From: Mycolicibacterium porcinum
GTDB lineage: Bacteria > Actinomycetota > Actinomycetes > Mycobacteriales > Mycobacteriaceae
NCBI GenBank assembly: GCA_002086835.1
Contig: MVIG01000007.1
Location: forward strand, 62,001-126,000
Reading direction: 5' to 3'
DNA length: 64,000 bases
Shown: positions 46,647 through 54,646 of the stretch, piece by piece
Numbering within the stretch: position 1 is the stretch's first letter
How the letters are laid out: each line of letters opens with the position of its first letter
The notes under the pieces: model-generated
What the model was told of the DNA's origin: nothing
Databases searched by the model: none
The model's input: only the letters and a program-made list of their open reading frames with translations
Position numbers and translations under genes: made by a program

Positions 46647-47819
46647 ATGCTGCAGACCATCGCGATTCGGGGCTACCGCTCACTGCGGGAGGTGATCCTG
46701 CCGCTGGCCGAACTCACGGTGGTCACCGGCGCCAACGGCACCGGCAAGTCATCGATCTACCGCGCATTGCGGCTACTGGCGGACTGCGGCCGGGGCCAGG
46801 TGATCGGCTCACTGGCCCGGGAGGGCGGCCTGCAGTCGGTCTTGTGGGCGGGCCCGGAACAGCCCAACGCGCAGACCCAGGGCACTGTCCGGACGCGCCC
46901 GGTGTCCCTCGAACTCGGCTTCGCTGCAGACGATTTCGGTTATCTGGTCGACCTCGGCCTGCCGCAGATGGCCGGCACCGGCCCGACGGCGTTCGCCCAG
47001 GATCCCGAGATCAAGCGCGAGGTGGTGTTCGCGGGGCCGGTCCTGCGGCCGGCGTCGACGCTGGTGAGCCGCACCCGCGACTACGCCGAAGTCGCGGCGC
47101 AATCGGGCCGGGGTTTCGACGAGCTGACCCGCTCGCTGCCCAGCTATCACAGTGTGCTGGCCGAATACGCCCACCCCCATGCACTTCCGGAGCTGTCCGC
47201 GGTCTCCGACCGGTTGCGGGACTGGCGGTTCTACGACGGGTTCCGGGTGGACGCCGCCGCGCCGGCTCGCCGGCCCCACGTCGGTACCCGCACCCCGGTG
47301 CTCTCCGATGACGGCGCCGACCTGGCCGCGGCGGTGCAGACGATCATCGAGGCCGGCTTCGACGACCTGGAACGCGCCGTGGCCGAGGCGTTCGACGGCG
47401 CCACCGTGTCCGTCGCCGTCAACGACGGGCAGTTCGATCTGCAGCTACGTCAGCGCGGCATGCTCCGCCCCTTGCGGGCAGCCGAATTGTCCGACGGCAC
47501 ACTGCGTTTCCTACTGTGGGCGACGGCGCTGGCCAGCCCCCGGCCGCCGTCGCTGATGGTGCTCAACGAGCCGGAGACCTCCCTGCACCCCGACCTGGTC
47601 CGGCCGCTGGCGTCGCTCATCAAAGCCGCCACGAGACAATCCCAGGTGGTGGTGGTGACGCATTCCCATGCCCTGCTGGATTTCCTGGACACCACACCGG
47701 CCGCCGACGAGGACCGGGGTTCCGCGATCGAGGTCGAGCTCTACAAGGAGTGGGGCGAGACAAAGGTCACCGGCTTCGGCATGCTCAACACGCCCTCCTG
47801 GCATTGGGGAAAGCGCTAG
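46647..47819 (+). CDS. AAA/SMC-like ATPase (RecF/OLD-type, DUF-class)
   Basis: The product has 390 aa. The N-terminus (LQTIAIRGYRSLREVILPL) plus Walker A GANGTGKSS at 28-36, a signature-like ELSDGTLRFLLWATAL, Walker B MVLNEPETSLHPDL and the H-loop VVVVTHSHALLDFL make a single-chain ABC/SMC ATPase with a short middle. It has no nuclease (TOPRIM) domain. Such stand-alone ATPases occur in DNA repair and in defence modules. It starts 10 bp after dinB2, so co-expression with the polymerase is likely. I do not recall a gene at this position in M. tuberculosis. Confidence 0.82.
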   Translation: MLQTIAIRGYRSLREVILPLAELTVVTGANGTGKSSIYRALRLLADCGRGQVIGSLAREGGLQSVLWAGPEQPNAQTQGTVRTRPVSLELGFAADDFGYLVDLGLPQMAGTGPTAFAQDPEIKREVVFAGPVLRPASTLVSRTRDYAEVAAQSGRGFDELTRSLPSYHSVLAEYAHPHALPELSAVSDRLRDWRFYDGFRVDAAAPARRPHVGTRTPVLSDDGADLAAAVQTIIEAGFDDLERAVAEAFDGATVSVAVNDGQFDLQLRQRGMLRPLRAAELSDGTLRFLLWATALASPRPPSLMVLNEPETSLHPDLVRPLASLIKAATRQSQVVVVTHSHALLDFLDTTPAADEDRGSAIEVELYKEWGETKVTGFGMLNTPSWHWGKR

Positions 47820-48697
47820 CGCTGCGCGGCTTTCGGTCGCAACGCGCGGCTGAACAACACGTTGACCTGTCGCATCGCCACGCTGTAGGGCCACCATGCG
47901 ACGCGCTTGAACGTGTACAGGGCGCGGATGTCGGCCGAGGTGTAGATCAGGAAGCGGTTGCGTCCCACCCCGGCCAGGATCTTCTCGGCGGCGCGTTCCG
48001 GCGAGATGGCATGTCCGGCGAACCGGTCCACCCACTTCTGCACGTTCGGATCCTCCCGGTCCACACCGGCGATCTGAACTGTTTGCACCAGGCCGGTTTT
48101 CACCGCTCCGGGCACCACCACCGACACCCCGATACGGTGCCGGGCCAGGTCGAAGCGGAGCACTTCGCTCAGTCCCCGCAACCCGTACTTGCTGGCGCTG
48201 TAGGCGCTGTGCCAGGGCAACGCGACGATGCCGGCGGCCGACGACACGTTCACCAGATGCCCACCGCGGCGCGCCTGCACCATCGGCGGCAGGAACGTCT
48301 CGATCACGTGGATCGGGCCCATCAGGTTGACATCGATCATCGAACGCCAGTGCTGATGGGTGAGTTGATCGACAGTCCCCCAGGCCGATACCCCGGCGAT
48401 GTTCATCACCACGTCCATCGACGAATGCGCCGCGTGGATGTCGGCACCGAAGGCCGCCACCTGGTCGTAGTCGGAGATGTCCAGGGCCCGGTGCGCGGGC
48501 ACCTGGGCACCCAGTGCCCTGGCATCGGCAACGGTCTGGGCCAGACCGACTTCGTCCCGGTCGGTCAGATACAACTCAGCGCCGCGGGCGGCCAGTGCCA
48601 GCGCGGTGGCCCGGCCGATTCCGCTCGCGGCGCCGGTGATCAAGCACTTTTTCCCCCGAAAGTCCGCCCGGCCGTTACCCGCGGTATCGCTCCCCAT
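47816..48697 (-). CDS. short-chain dehydrogenase/reductase (Rv3057c-like)
   Basis: The product has 293 aa. SDR motifs: TGAASGIG, NIAG, NVSSAAG and YSASK (Y and K of the active site). The C-terminal extension (SADIRALYTFKRVAWWPYSVAMRQVNVLF) is typical of membrane-associated lipid-modifying SDRs. It keeps its place between dinB2 and the TetR gene of the M. tuberculosis order. ATG at 48697 is the family start; the stop overlaps the convergent ATPase gene by 4 bp. Confidence 0.87.
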   Translation of the reverse strand: MGSDTAGNGRADFRGKKCLITGAASGIGRATALALAARGAELYLTDRDEVGLAQTVADARALGAQVPAHRALDISDYDQVAAFGADIHAAHSSMDVVMNIAGVSAWGTVDQLTHQHWRSMIDVNLMGPIHVIETFLPPMVQARRGGHLVNVSSAAGIVALPWHSAYSASKYGLRGLSEVLRFDLARHRIGVSVVVPGAVKTGLVQTVQIAGVDREDPNVQKWVDRFAGHAISPERAAEKILAGVGRNRFLIYTSADIRALYTFKRVAWWPYSVAMRQVNVLFSRALRPKAAQR

Positions 48698-48720
48698 AGC
48701 CGTGCACCTTACCTGTGACG

Positions 48721-49374
48721 CTAGGCGTCTTGGCCACCCCACAGTGCGTTGAGCCACAGTCGCTCGACCACGTCGAGCGCGCGGGCCGGATCGGTCCCCC
48801 GCCCGATGAAGGCCGAATCGTGCGACAGCGTCATCGCGGTGGTCGCCACCAGGGTGCGCACGAGCGCGGGGAGATCATCGGAGATGGGACGGGCGCCTGA
48901 GTCCTGTTCGACGAGGCCGACGATCTGGCTGATCACCGCGTCCTCGAAATCGTTCATGAGATCGCGGATCTGCGCATCGGTGTTCTGCGCGACGGTGCAG
49001 GCCGCCATGATCGGATCGTTGGTGGCGAAAACCGTGGCCGCGCTGCCGACCATCCGCTCGGCGAAGGCTGCCGGGGTCTCGCCCGCCTCCCGGGGTGCGT
49101 AGTTGTGCGTCAACGCGGCGAGTTCTTCCATGGCGTCGGCGAGGATCACGGCCAACACCGCGTACTTCGAGTCGAAGTAGAAGTAGAAGCCGGACCGGGC
49201 CACCCCGGCGCGCTCGCTGATGGTGCTCACCGACATGTCGGCGAACGACTGCTCCTCGAGCAGTTCCCGCACAGCCGCCACGATGGCCTCGCGCTGCCGG
49301 TCGCCCCGGCTCCGGCGGGCCTGCGGACGCCCGGTGGAGCCATCGCCGCTCCCCGGTATCGATTCGGCGGTCAT
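48721..49374 (-). CDS. TetR-family regulator, EthR-like (Rv3058c-like)
   Basis: The product has 217 aa. HTH: AIVAAVRELLEEQSFADMSVSTISERAGVARSGFYFYFDSKYAVL, the FYFYF form typical of the EthR group. It is divergent from cyp136, with a perfect 18-bp dyad between, and is followed closely by the SDR gene. It probably represses cyp136 and its own operon. Confidence 0.88.
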   Translation of the reverse strand: MTAESIPGSGDGSTGRPQARRSRGDRQREAIVAAVRELLEEQSFADMSVSTISERAGVARSGFYFYFDSKYAVLAVILADAMEELAALTHNYAPREAGETPAAFAERMVGSAATVFATNDPIMAACTVAQNTDAQIRDLMNDFEDAVISQIVGLVEQDSGARPISDDLPALVRTLVATTAMTLSHDSAFIGRGTDPARALDVVERLWLNALWGGQDA

Positions 49375-49412
49375 GGCATTAGACCTTTGCACCCGCGACG
49401 CGCCAGATCAAA

Positions 49413-49430
49413 ACTTGACATGCGTCAAGT
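49413..49430. promoter_or_regulatory. perfect dyad operator between TetR and cyp136
   Basis: ACTTGAC-ATGC-GTCAAGT: 7-base perfect arms. The sequence TTGACA inside it (49415-49420) could be the -35 element of the cyp136 promoter, so a bound repressor would block RNA polymerase directly. Confidence 0.6.
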
Positions 49431-49502
49431 CTGGCAGTCAGGATGGCCTCAAGTGGTGACATCGACCACACTTCGTCAGCCTTTCATGGTCAGGAGCGGC
49501 CC

Positions 49503-50984
49503 ATGGCAACCATCAGCACCCCGCATTACCTGCTCGATCAGGCCAAGCGCCGGTTCACCCCGACACCCAACACGCTGCCGGGCATGGGAGCGCTCGAGAA
49601 GCGGCTCAAGGCCAAGCAATGGGACCAGTTCGTGTTCGCGGAACCCCCGGCCGGCAGTGGCCTCAAGCCCATCAGCGGCGACTCCGGTTTGCCGATCATC
49701 GGCCACATGATCGAGATCTTCCGTGGCGGCCCGGACTTCATCTTGGAGCTCTACCGCAAGCACGGCCCGATCTACTACGCCCAGTCCCCCGCGCTGTCGT
49801 CGGTGATGGCGCTTGGTCCCGACGCCACCCAGGCCGTCTTCTCCAACCGCAACAAGGATTTCTCGCAGCGCGCCTGGGATCCGGTGATCGGTCCGTTCTT
49901 CGAGGGCGGCCTGATGCTGCTCGACTTCGACGAGCACATGTTCCACCGCAGGATCATGCAGGAGGCGTTCACCCGCACCAGGCTCAGCGGTTACATCTCC
50001 CACATCGACTCTGTGGCCTCACGCGTGCTCGCCGATGACTGGGTCACCAACGACCCTCGCTTCCTGCTGCACCCGGCCATGAAGGAGCTCACGCTCGACA
50101 TCGCGTCGGAAGTGTTCATGGGTGTCCCGGCCGGCACCGACCGCGCGCTGGTCACCACGGTCAACAACGCGTTCACCACCACCACCCGGGCCGGCAACGC
50201 GATCGTCCGGACCTCGGTGCCGCCGTTGAAGTGGTGGCGGGGCATCCAGGCCCGCAAGACCCTCGAGGAGTACTTCGCCAGCCGGATCAGCGAGAAGCGG
50301 CGCTCGGAGAGCACCGACATGTTCAGCGTGCTCTGCCATACCGCCGACGAGGACGGCCAGAGCTTCACCGACGACCAGATCATCAGCCACATGATCTTTC
50401 TGATGATGGCCGCCCACGACACCTCGACCTCGACGATGACGACGATGTGTTACCACCTGGCGGCCAATCCGGAGTGGCAGGACCGCCTGCGCGACGACTC
50501 CGCACGGATCGGCGACGGCCCGCTCGATTTCGAGTCGCTGGACAAGCTGGAAACCTACGACCTGGTGATCAACGAGTCGCTGCGGATGATGACGCCGTTG
50601 CCCTTCAACTTCCGCGAGGCCGTGCGCGACACCGACCTGCTCGGCTACTTCATCCCCGCCGGGACGAGCGTGGTGACCTGGCCGTCGATCAACCACCGGC
50701 TGCCCGAACTGTGGACCGACCCCGACAAGTTCGACCCGGATCGGTTCGCCGAGCCGCGCAGCGAACACAAGCGTCACCGTTACGCGTTCGCCCCGTTCGG
50801 TGGTGGTGCGCACAAGTGCATCGGAATGGTGTTCGGCCAGCTGGAGATCAAGACGGTGATGCACCGGCTGCTGCGTCGCTACAAGCTGGAACTCGCCGGC
50901 CCGGATTACCGGCCGAGCTACGACTACGGCGGCATGCCGGTGCCGATCGACGGCATGCCGATCGTGCTGCGCCCGCTGCACTGA
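49503..50984 (+). CDS. cyp136: cytochrome P450 CYP136
   Basis: The product has 493 aa, close to Rv3059 along its length. The I-helix oxygen-binding motif is AAHDTSTS, the K-helix ExxR is NESLRM, and the heme-thiolate loop is FAPFGGGAHKCIG, with the Cys ligand. It is related to CYP51-like sterol/terpenoid hydroxylases; the mycobacterial substrate is not firmly known. ATG at 49503 has AGGAG 7 nt upstream; the frame extends to 49443 without conservation. No ferredoxin gene adjoins it. Confidence 0.93.
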   Translation: MATISTPHYLLDQAKRRFTPTPNTLPGMGALEKRLKAKQWDQFVFAEPPAGSGLKPISGDSGLPIIGHMIEIFRGGPDFILELYRKHGPIYYAQSPALSSVMALGPDATQAVFSNRNKDFSQRAWDPVIGPFFEGGLMLLDFDEHMFHRRIMQEAFTRTRLSGYISHIDSVASRVLADDWVTNDPRFLLHPAMKELTLDIASEVFMGVPAGTDRALVTTVNNAFTTTTRAGNAIVRTSVPPLKWWRGIQARKTLEEYFASRISEKRRSESTDMFSVLCHTADEDGQSFTDDQIISHMIFLMMAAHDTSTSTMTTMCYHLAANPEWQDRLRDDSARIGDGPLDFESLDKLETYDLVINESLRMMTPLPFNFREAVRDTDLLGYFIPAGTSVVTWPSINHRLPELWTDPDKFDPDRFAEPRSEHKRHRYAFAPFGGGAHKCIGMVFGQLEIKTVMHRLLRRYKLELAGPDYRPSYDYGGMPVPIDGMPIVLRPLH

Positions 50985-50998
50985 TCGATCGATGGCCC

Positions 50999-51054
50999 AC
51001 TGGCCAGTTGTGGCACGCTTTCCCGGAATCGCGTGCTGCAACTGGCCATTCGGC
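50999..51054. repeat. 56-bp palindromic repeat, copy B
   Basis: An imperfect palindrome between the cyp136 stop and the next stop. Its reverse complement starts GCCGAATGGCCAGTTG, the same 16 bases as copy A at 39587, and ends CACAACTGGCCAGT against CAACAACTGGCCAGT. The loop differs. Bidirectional terminator or dispersed repeat. Confidence 0.65.
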
Positions 51055-51058
51055 GTTG

Positions 51059-51571
51059 TCAGGCCGTCGCCAGAAACCGATTGCTCATCAACCGGTTGGC
51101 ACACGCGATCACGGCATGCAGCGCCGACCGTTCCGGATCATCGTCGAGCCCCATGGCCCACTCGCTGTGCATGCCGTCGCAGCCTTCGATGAAGGTCGCG
51201 GTCCGGCCGCCGACGGGCAACTGGTGAAACGACATGGTTTCGACGGTGATCCCGTGCGCATAGAGCATCTCGGTGAGCGCCGCGATGGGTCCGCTGGCAG
51301 CCGCGGTCAACGTGCTGATGGTGTCTCCCATGGCCAGGGTGGCCTGGTAGTGGCGGGCCTGCGGCCCCAGCCTGCTGGCTGAACGCACCGTGTCGGTGCA
51401 GGACCACTGCCCCAGTTTCAGCGCGCCCGGGCCGGCCGCGTACTCGTCGAGGAACTGCTCCCACGAGGCTGACTCACCGGCTTCGCGCAGACCACGCGGT
51501 AGCGGATTGGCGAAATGAGCGGCGAAGGAGGACTGAGTGCCCGATTGCGGTGCCGAGGAAGTGAGGTACAT
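51059..51571 (-). CDS. stand-alone LeuA allosteric-domain-like protein
   Basis: The product has 170 aa, starting at ATG 51571. The C-terminal 100 residues (SCTDTVRSASRLG, YQATLAMGDTISTLTAAASGPIAALTEMLYAHGITVETMSFHQ, ERSALHAVIACANRLMSN) resemble the regulatory/dimerisation domain of 2-isopropylmalate synthase, but there is no catalytic TIM barrel. The N-terminal part has residues (PLPRGLREAGESASWEQFLDEY) like the LeuA linker. It may bind leucine or a similar effector, or tune LeuA by mixed assembly (inference). Confidence 0.6.
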   Translation of the reverse strand: MYLTSSAPQSGTQSSFAAHFANPLPRGLREAGESASWEQFLDEYAAGPGALKLGQWSCTDTVRSASRLGPQARHYQATLAMGDTISTLTAAASGPIAALTEMLYAHGITVETMSFHQLPVGGRTATFIEGCDGMHSEWAMGLDDDPERSALHAVIACANRLMSNRFLATA

Positions 51572-51738
51572 GTGCCGGTCTTCTCTGATCAGAGGAGGTG
51601 ACCGACGAAGTAGCGAACGACCCACAGCGAGGGGTCGGTCCGAATCAGACCCCGCTGCGGGTTGCTACTACGAGTCGCCTTGGCACGTTGGCGATGCTAG
51701 CCGCAGCCCGGCAGGTCATGCAAACACTTTTGACTCCG

Positions 51739-51744
51739 TAGGGT
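51739..51744 (+). promoter_or_regulatory. -10 hexamer before the tauE-like leader
   Basis: TAGGGT (TANNNT) ends 7 bases before a GTG at 51752 that opens a five-codon frame. This fits a leaderless start for the leader region of the transporter gene. Confidence 0.35.
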
Positions 51745-51753
51745 GGGCCGAGT

Positions 51754-51833
51754 GGGAACCGCATGAGCGAAGCTTGCGAGCGAATCATGGCCCAGAATGC
51801 GGTAACCGAGCCTGCGAGGGAACCGCATGAGCG
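51754..51833 (+). repeat. 16-bp direct repeat covering two start sites
   Basis: GGGAACCGCATGAGCG occurs at 51754-51769 and again at 51818-51833, 64 bp apart. Each copy holds an ATG AGC start; the second is the start of the TauE-like gene. Confidence 0.6.
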
Positions 51834-51840
51834 TCGGTGA
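51763..51840 (+). CDS. putative 25-aa leader peptide overlapping the tauE-like start
   Basis: The first copy of the direct repeat opens a frame (MSEACERIMAQNAVTEPARE onward) that stops at 51840, 14 bases into the transporter gene in another frame. It is preceded by a tiny GTG frame at 51752 whose stop overlaps its ATG. It may couple or gate translation of the transporter, or may be chance. Confidence 0.3.
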   Translation: MSEACERIMAQNAVTEPAREPHERR

Positions 51841-52588
51841 GGTTGTCCTGCTCGTCGTCGCCGGGATCGGCGGCGGACTGACCGGCAGCATCGCCGGTCT
51901 GGCCTCGGTGGCCACGTATCCCGCACTGCTGCTCATCGGCCTGCCTCCGGTCACCGCCAATGTGACCAACACCGTGGCGTTGGTGTTCAACGGCGTCGGT
52001 TCGGTGCTGGGGTCCCGGCCCGAACTCGCCGGGCAGACAGCGTGGATCAAACGGATCATCCCGATCGCGATCGCCGGTGGGGCGGTCGGCGCGGCGTTGC
52101 TGCTGTGCACCCCGGCCGAGGGCTTCGAGAAGGTGGTCCCGGCGCTCCTGGCCTTCGCGTCGGTGGCGATCCTGCTGCCGCGTGGCCGGCAGAAGCCGAC
52201 GCGGGTGGCCGACCATCGGGAGCATCGGATCAAGGTGGCCATCGAGGCCGGTGCGATCTTCCTGATCACCATTTACGGCGGCTACTTCGGTGCCGCCGCC
52301 GGGGTGCTGCTGCTGGCACTGCTGTTGCGGACTGGTGGAGCGACGCTCGCGCATGCCAACGCCGGCAAGAACGTGATCCTCGGCGTCGCCAATTCGGTTG
52401 CCGCGGTGGCTTTCATCGTGGTGGCCCCGGTGTACTGGCCGGCCGTCATCCCGTTGGGTGTCGGCTGCTTGATCGGCTCGCGCCTCGGCCCGGTCATCGT
52501 GCGTCATGCGCCGGCCGCGCCGCTGCGATTCCTGATCGGCGCGGCGGGCGTGGCGCTCGCGGTCAAGCTCGCCATCGACACCTACTGA
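51827..52588 (+). CDS. TauE/SafE-family membrane transporter
   Basis: The product has 253 aa with seven or eight helices. The family repeat is visible: GLTGSIAGLASVATYPALLLIGLPPVTANVTNTVAL in the first half and GGYFGAAAGVLLLALLLRTGGATLAHANAGKNVILGVANSVAAV in the second. Members export sulfite, sulfoacetate or related anions. The substrate is unknown here. The start codon lies in the second copy of a direct repeat. Confidence 0.85.
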   Translation: MSVGEVVLLVVAGIGGGLTGSIAGLASVATYPALLLIGLPPVTANVTNTVALVFNGVGSVLGSRPELAGQTAWIKRIIPIAIAGGAVGAALLLCTPAEGFEKVVPALLAFASVAILLPRGRQKPTRVADHREHRIKVAIEAGAIFLITIYGGYFGAAAGVLLLALLLRTGGATLAHANAGKNVILGVANSVAAVAFIVVAPVYWPAVIPLGVGCLIGSRLGPVIVRHAPAAPLRFLIGAAGVALAVKLAIDTY

Positions 52589-52606
52589 ATTCCCCCGCCG
52601 GGAAAG

Positions 52607-53671
52607 TCAACCGAACGGGTTGTCCCCCTGGGTGACCCGTGTCCCCAGCGTGAGGAGGTTCTCCGCCGAGGCGTGCAATTGCTCACCGGCATCGCGGCTG
52701 GCCCGCCCGGCCAGGTACCGCGACCAGGTGCCTTCGATGACGATGCCGAGTTTGAAACAGGCCAGCGCCACATACCAATCCAGCCGGTCGGTCTGGCGGC
52801 CGCCCGCCGCGCGGTAGGCCTCGATGAGTTCACTGCGGTGGGCCAGACCACCGAGGGCAGCCAGTGCCGATCCCGCGTTGATCGGATTCGGTTCGTCGGG
52901 CCAGCACACGAGCATCCAGCCGAGATCGAGCAAGGGATCGCCGATCGTGCACATCTCCCAGTCGATGAACGCCGCGAGCTCGGGCTTGTCCCGGCGCAGC
53001 AGGACGTTGTTGAGGTGGGCGTCGCCGTGCATGATGCCGGGTTCGGCGTCGGGCGGGCGGTTGTCCTCCAGCCACTGCGCCAACGGCCCCACACCCCGCA
53101 ACGACTCGGGCGAGTACCGCTCGTGCCGATAGCTGTCGAGCAACCCCAGGAACTGCGGAACTTGCCGGGCCAGAAAGGAACCCGGCCGGCGGATGGCGGC
53201 GAGTTCGCTGTTCTCCCAGGCGACGTTGCCCAGTTCGGCCAGACTGCCGGCGTACGACAGGCCGACGCGGTAGCGCAGATCGGCGTCGTCCTGGTAAGCC
53301 GGACTCACGTCGGTCCCCGGATTGAACCCGTCGACCTCCTCCATCAGGTAGAACACCACGCCGATCACATCGAAGTCGGTGCAGGCCGCGATGAAACCGG
53401 GATGCGGTACGGCCGAGCCGGCCAGGGTGCGTAGCACCGCGATCTCCCGCAGCATGGTTTTGTCACTGGTAGGCCGGGGATGTAAAGGCGGCCGCCGCAA
53501 CACCATTCGGCGGCCGTCGACACTCATGCCGACCACGATGTTCTGGGTTCCGCCGGTCAGCGGCGCGACGTCGGTCAGGTCTGTGCCGATCCGCTGGTCG
53601 CGCAGCCAGCGCCCGATGGCGTCCTGGTCGGTGGCACTGAGTGTCGGCAATTCCTGAACATCGTCGGGCAT
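52607..53671 (-). CDS. phosphotransferase family protein (APH/choline-kinase fold, FadE-associated type)
   Basis: The product has 354 aa. The kinase-like catalytic loop is IMHGDAHLNNVLL (HGDxHxxN) and the metal-binding segment is FIDWEMCTIGDPLLDLGW. The N-terminal lobe (TDVAPLTGGTQNIVVGM) replaces the P-loop. This group is often encoded near acyl-CoA dehydrogenase genes and resembles the kinase part of ACAD10/11, which phosphorylates 4-hydroxyacyl-CoA; that role is inference. Convergent with the TauE-like gene. Confidence 0.83.
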   Translation of the reverse strand: MPDDVQELPTLSATDQDAIGRWLRDQRIGTDLTDVAPLTGGTQNIVVGMSVDGRRMVLRRPPLHPRPTSDKTMLREIAVLRTLAGSAVPHPGFIAACTDFDVIGVVFYLMEEVDGFNPGTDVSPAYQDDADLRYRVGLSYAGSLAELGNVAWENSELAAIRRPGSFLARQVPQFLGLLDSYRHERYSPESLRGVGPLAQWLEDNRPPDAEPGIMHGDAHLNNVLLRRDKPELAAFIDWEMCTIGDPLLDLGWMLVCWPDEPNPINAGSALAALGGLAHRSELIEAYRAAGGRQTDRLDWYVALACFKLGIVIEGTWSRYLAGRASRDAGEQLHASAENLLTLGTRVTQGDNPFG

Positions 53672-53700
53672 GCAGCCATGGTGCCAGCTGCCCGCTCAGC

Positions 53701-54516
53701 TCAGTGGGTGTTCGCCACTGTCAGGAGGTACTCCCATGGCATCGAGGAACCGGCGAGGTACCGGTCGCCGAGCGCGGCGATGTCGGCGTCCAATGCCGCA
53801 ACCCGGTCGGCATCGGCGGCGATGGCCCGGTAGGCCGAGATCGTCGGACCGTAGTTGGCCTTGAAGTGGTCGCGAAAGGCAGCACCGTCGGGGAACAACG
53901 CGACGTCGAGTTCGCGTCGCTCGCAGCTCAACTCGCCGACCCCGTCACCCAGAAGACCACGCAGGTAGTCCTCGTCTCCCCATCTCGGCGGCGGGGACAC
54001 CCCGGGCGGCGGCGCGGGCACGTACGGCTTCATCGTGGCGAACAGTTGCCCGATGAATCCCTCTGGGGTCCAGGAGATCAGACCGATCCGCCCACCCGGG
54101 CGGGTCACCCGCAGGAGTTCGTCGGCGGCCTGCTGATGGTGCGGAGCGAACATCACCCCGATGCAGGACAGCACGGTGTCGAACGAGCCGTCATCGAACG
54201 GCAGCGCCTCGGCGTTGGCCTCGGCCCAGTCGATCGTCACTCCGGCGTCCGCGCTGAGCCGACGGCCCTCTTCGACCAGTTCCGGGCACAGGTCGCTGGC
54301 GGTGACCCGGGCACCCGCCGCCGCGGCGGGGATGGCGGCGTTGCCGGTCCCGGCCGCGACGTCGAGAACGCGGTCGCCGGGCCCGATGCCGCAGGCCGCG
54401 ACCAGTACGGGGCCCAGCGGCCGCACGATGTCGGCGGCGATCGCCGCGTAGTCACCCAGCGCCCACAACGCCCGGTGTTTGGCCTCAAGTTCGCTGTCAG
54501 TGATCATGGTGTTCAT
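53701..54516 (-). CDS. class I SAM-dependent methyltransferase (UbiE-like)
   Basis: The product has 271 aa, starting at ATG 54516 with GGTGAG 6 nt upstream. SAM motif I is VLDVAAGTGNAAI near residue 49-61, motif II region is VTASDLCPELV, and post-motif is VTRPGGRIGLISWTPEGFIG. The C-terminal part (FKANYGPTISAYRAIAAD) is common in actinobacterial small-molecule methyltransferases. It is divergent from an HxlR regulator and likely controlled by it. Substrate unknown. Confidence 0.83.
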   Translation of the reverse strand: MNTMITDSELEAKHRALWALGDYAAIAADIVRPLGPVLVAACGIGPGDRVLDVAAGTGNAAIPAAAAGARVTASDLCPELVEEGRRLSADAGVTIDWAEANAEALPFDDGSFDTVLSCIGVMFAPHHQQAADELLRVTRPGGRIGLISWTPEGFIGQLFATMKPYVPAPPPGVSPPPRWGDEDYLRGLLGDGVGELSCERRELDVALFPDGAAFRDHFKANYGPTISAYRAIAADADRVAALDADIAALGDRYLAGSSMPWEYLLTVANTH

Positions 54517-54601
54517 CGTGATCTCACCCGGTGCGGCAAATCCAGTACCACATCTGTAGCGGCCCCGGTTCTGAATCTGTACTGGCTTCCCGGCCCCGAC
54601 A

Positions 54602-54622
54602 GCGGTGTACTTATGACACCGC
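54602..54622. promoter_or_regulatory. inverted repeat upstream of the HxlR gene
   Basis: GCGGTGT-N7-ACACCGC, perfect 7-base arms, ends 24 bp before the HxlR start. A second pair, CCAGTAC (54542-54548) and GTACTGG (54579-54585), brackets the centre of the divergent region. Candidate binding sites for the HxlR regulator. Confidence 0.5.
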
Positions 54623-54646
54623 ACTCTTCGGGGAGGTAGACCGCCG

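Noticed and set aside
46647..47819. Retron, toxin-antitoxin or OLD nuclease defence system at the AAA ATPase
   Set aside because: No reverse transcriptase, TOPRIM, HNH or partner nuclease gene is adjacent; only the ATPase is visible.
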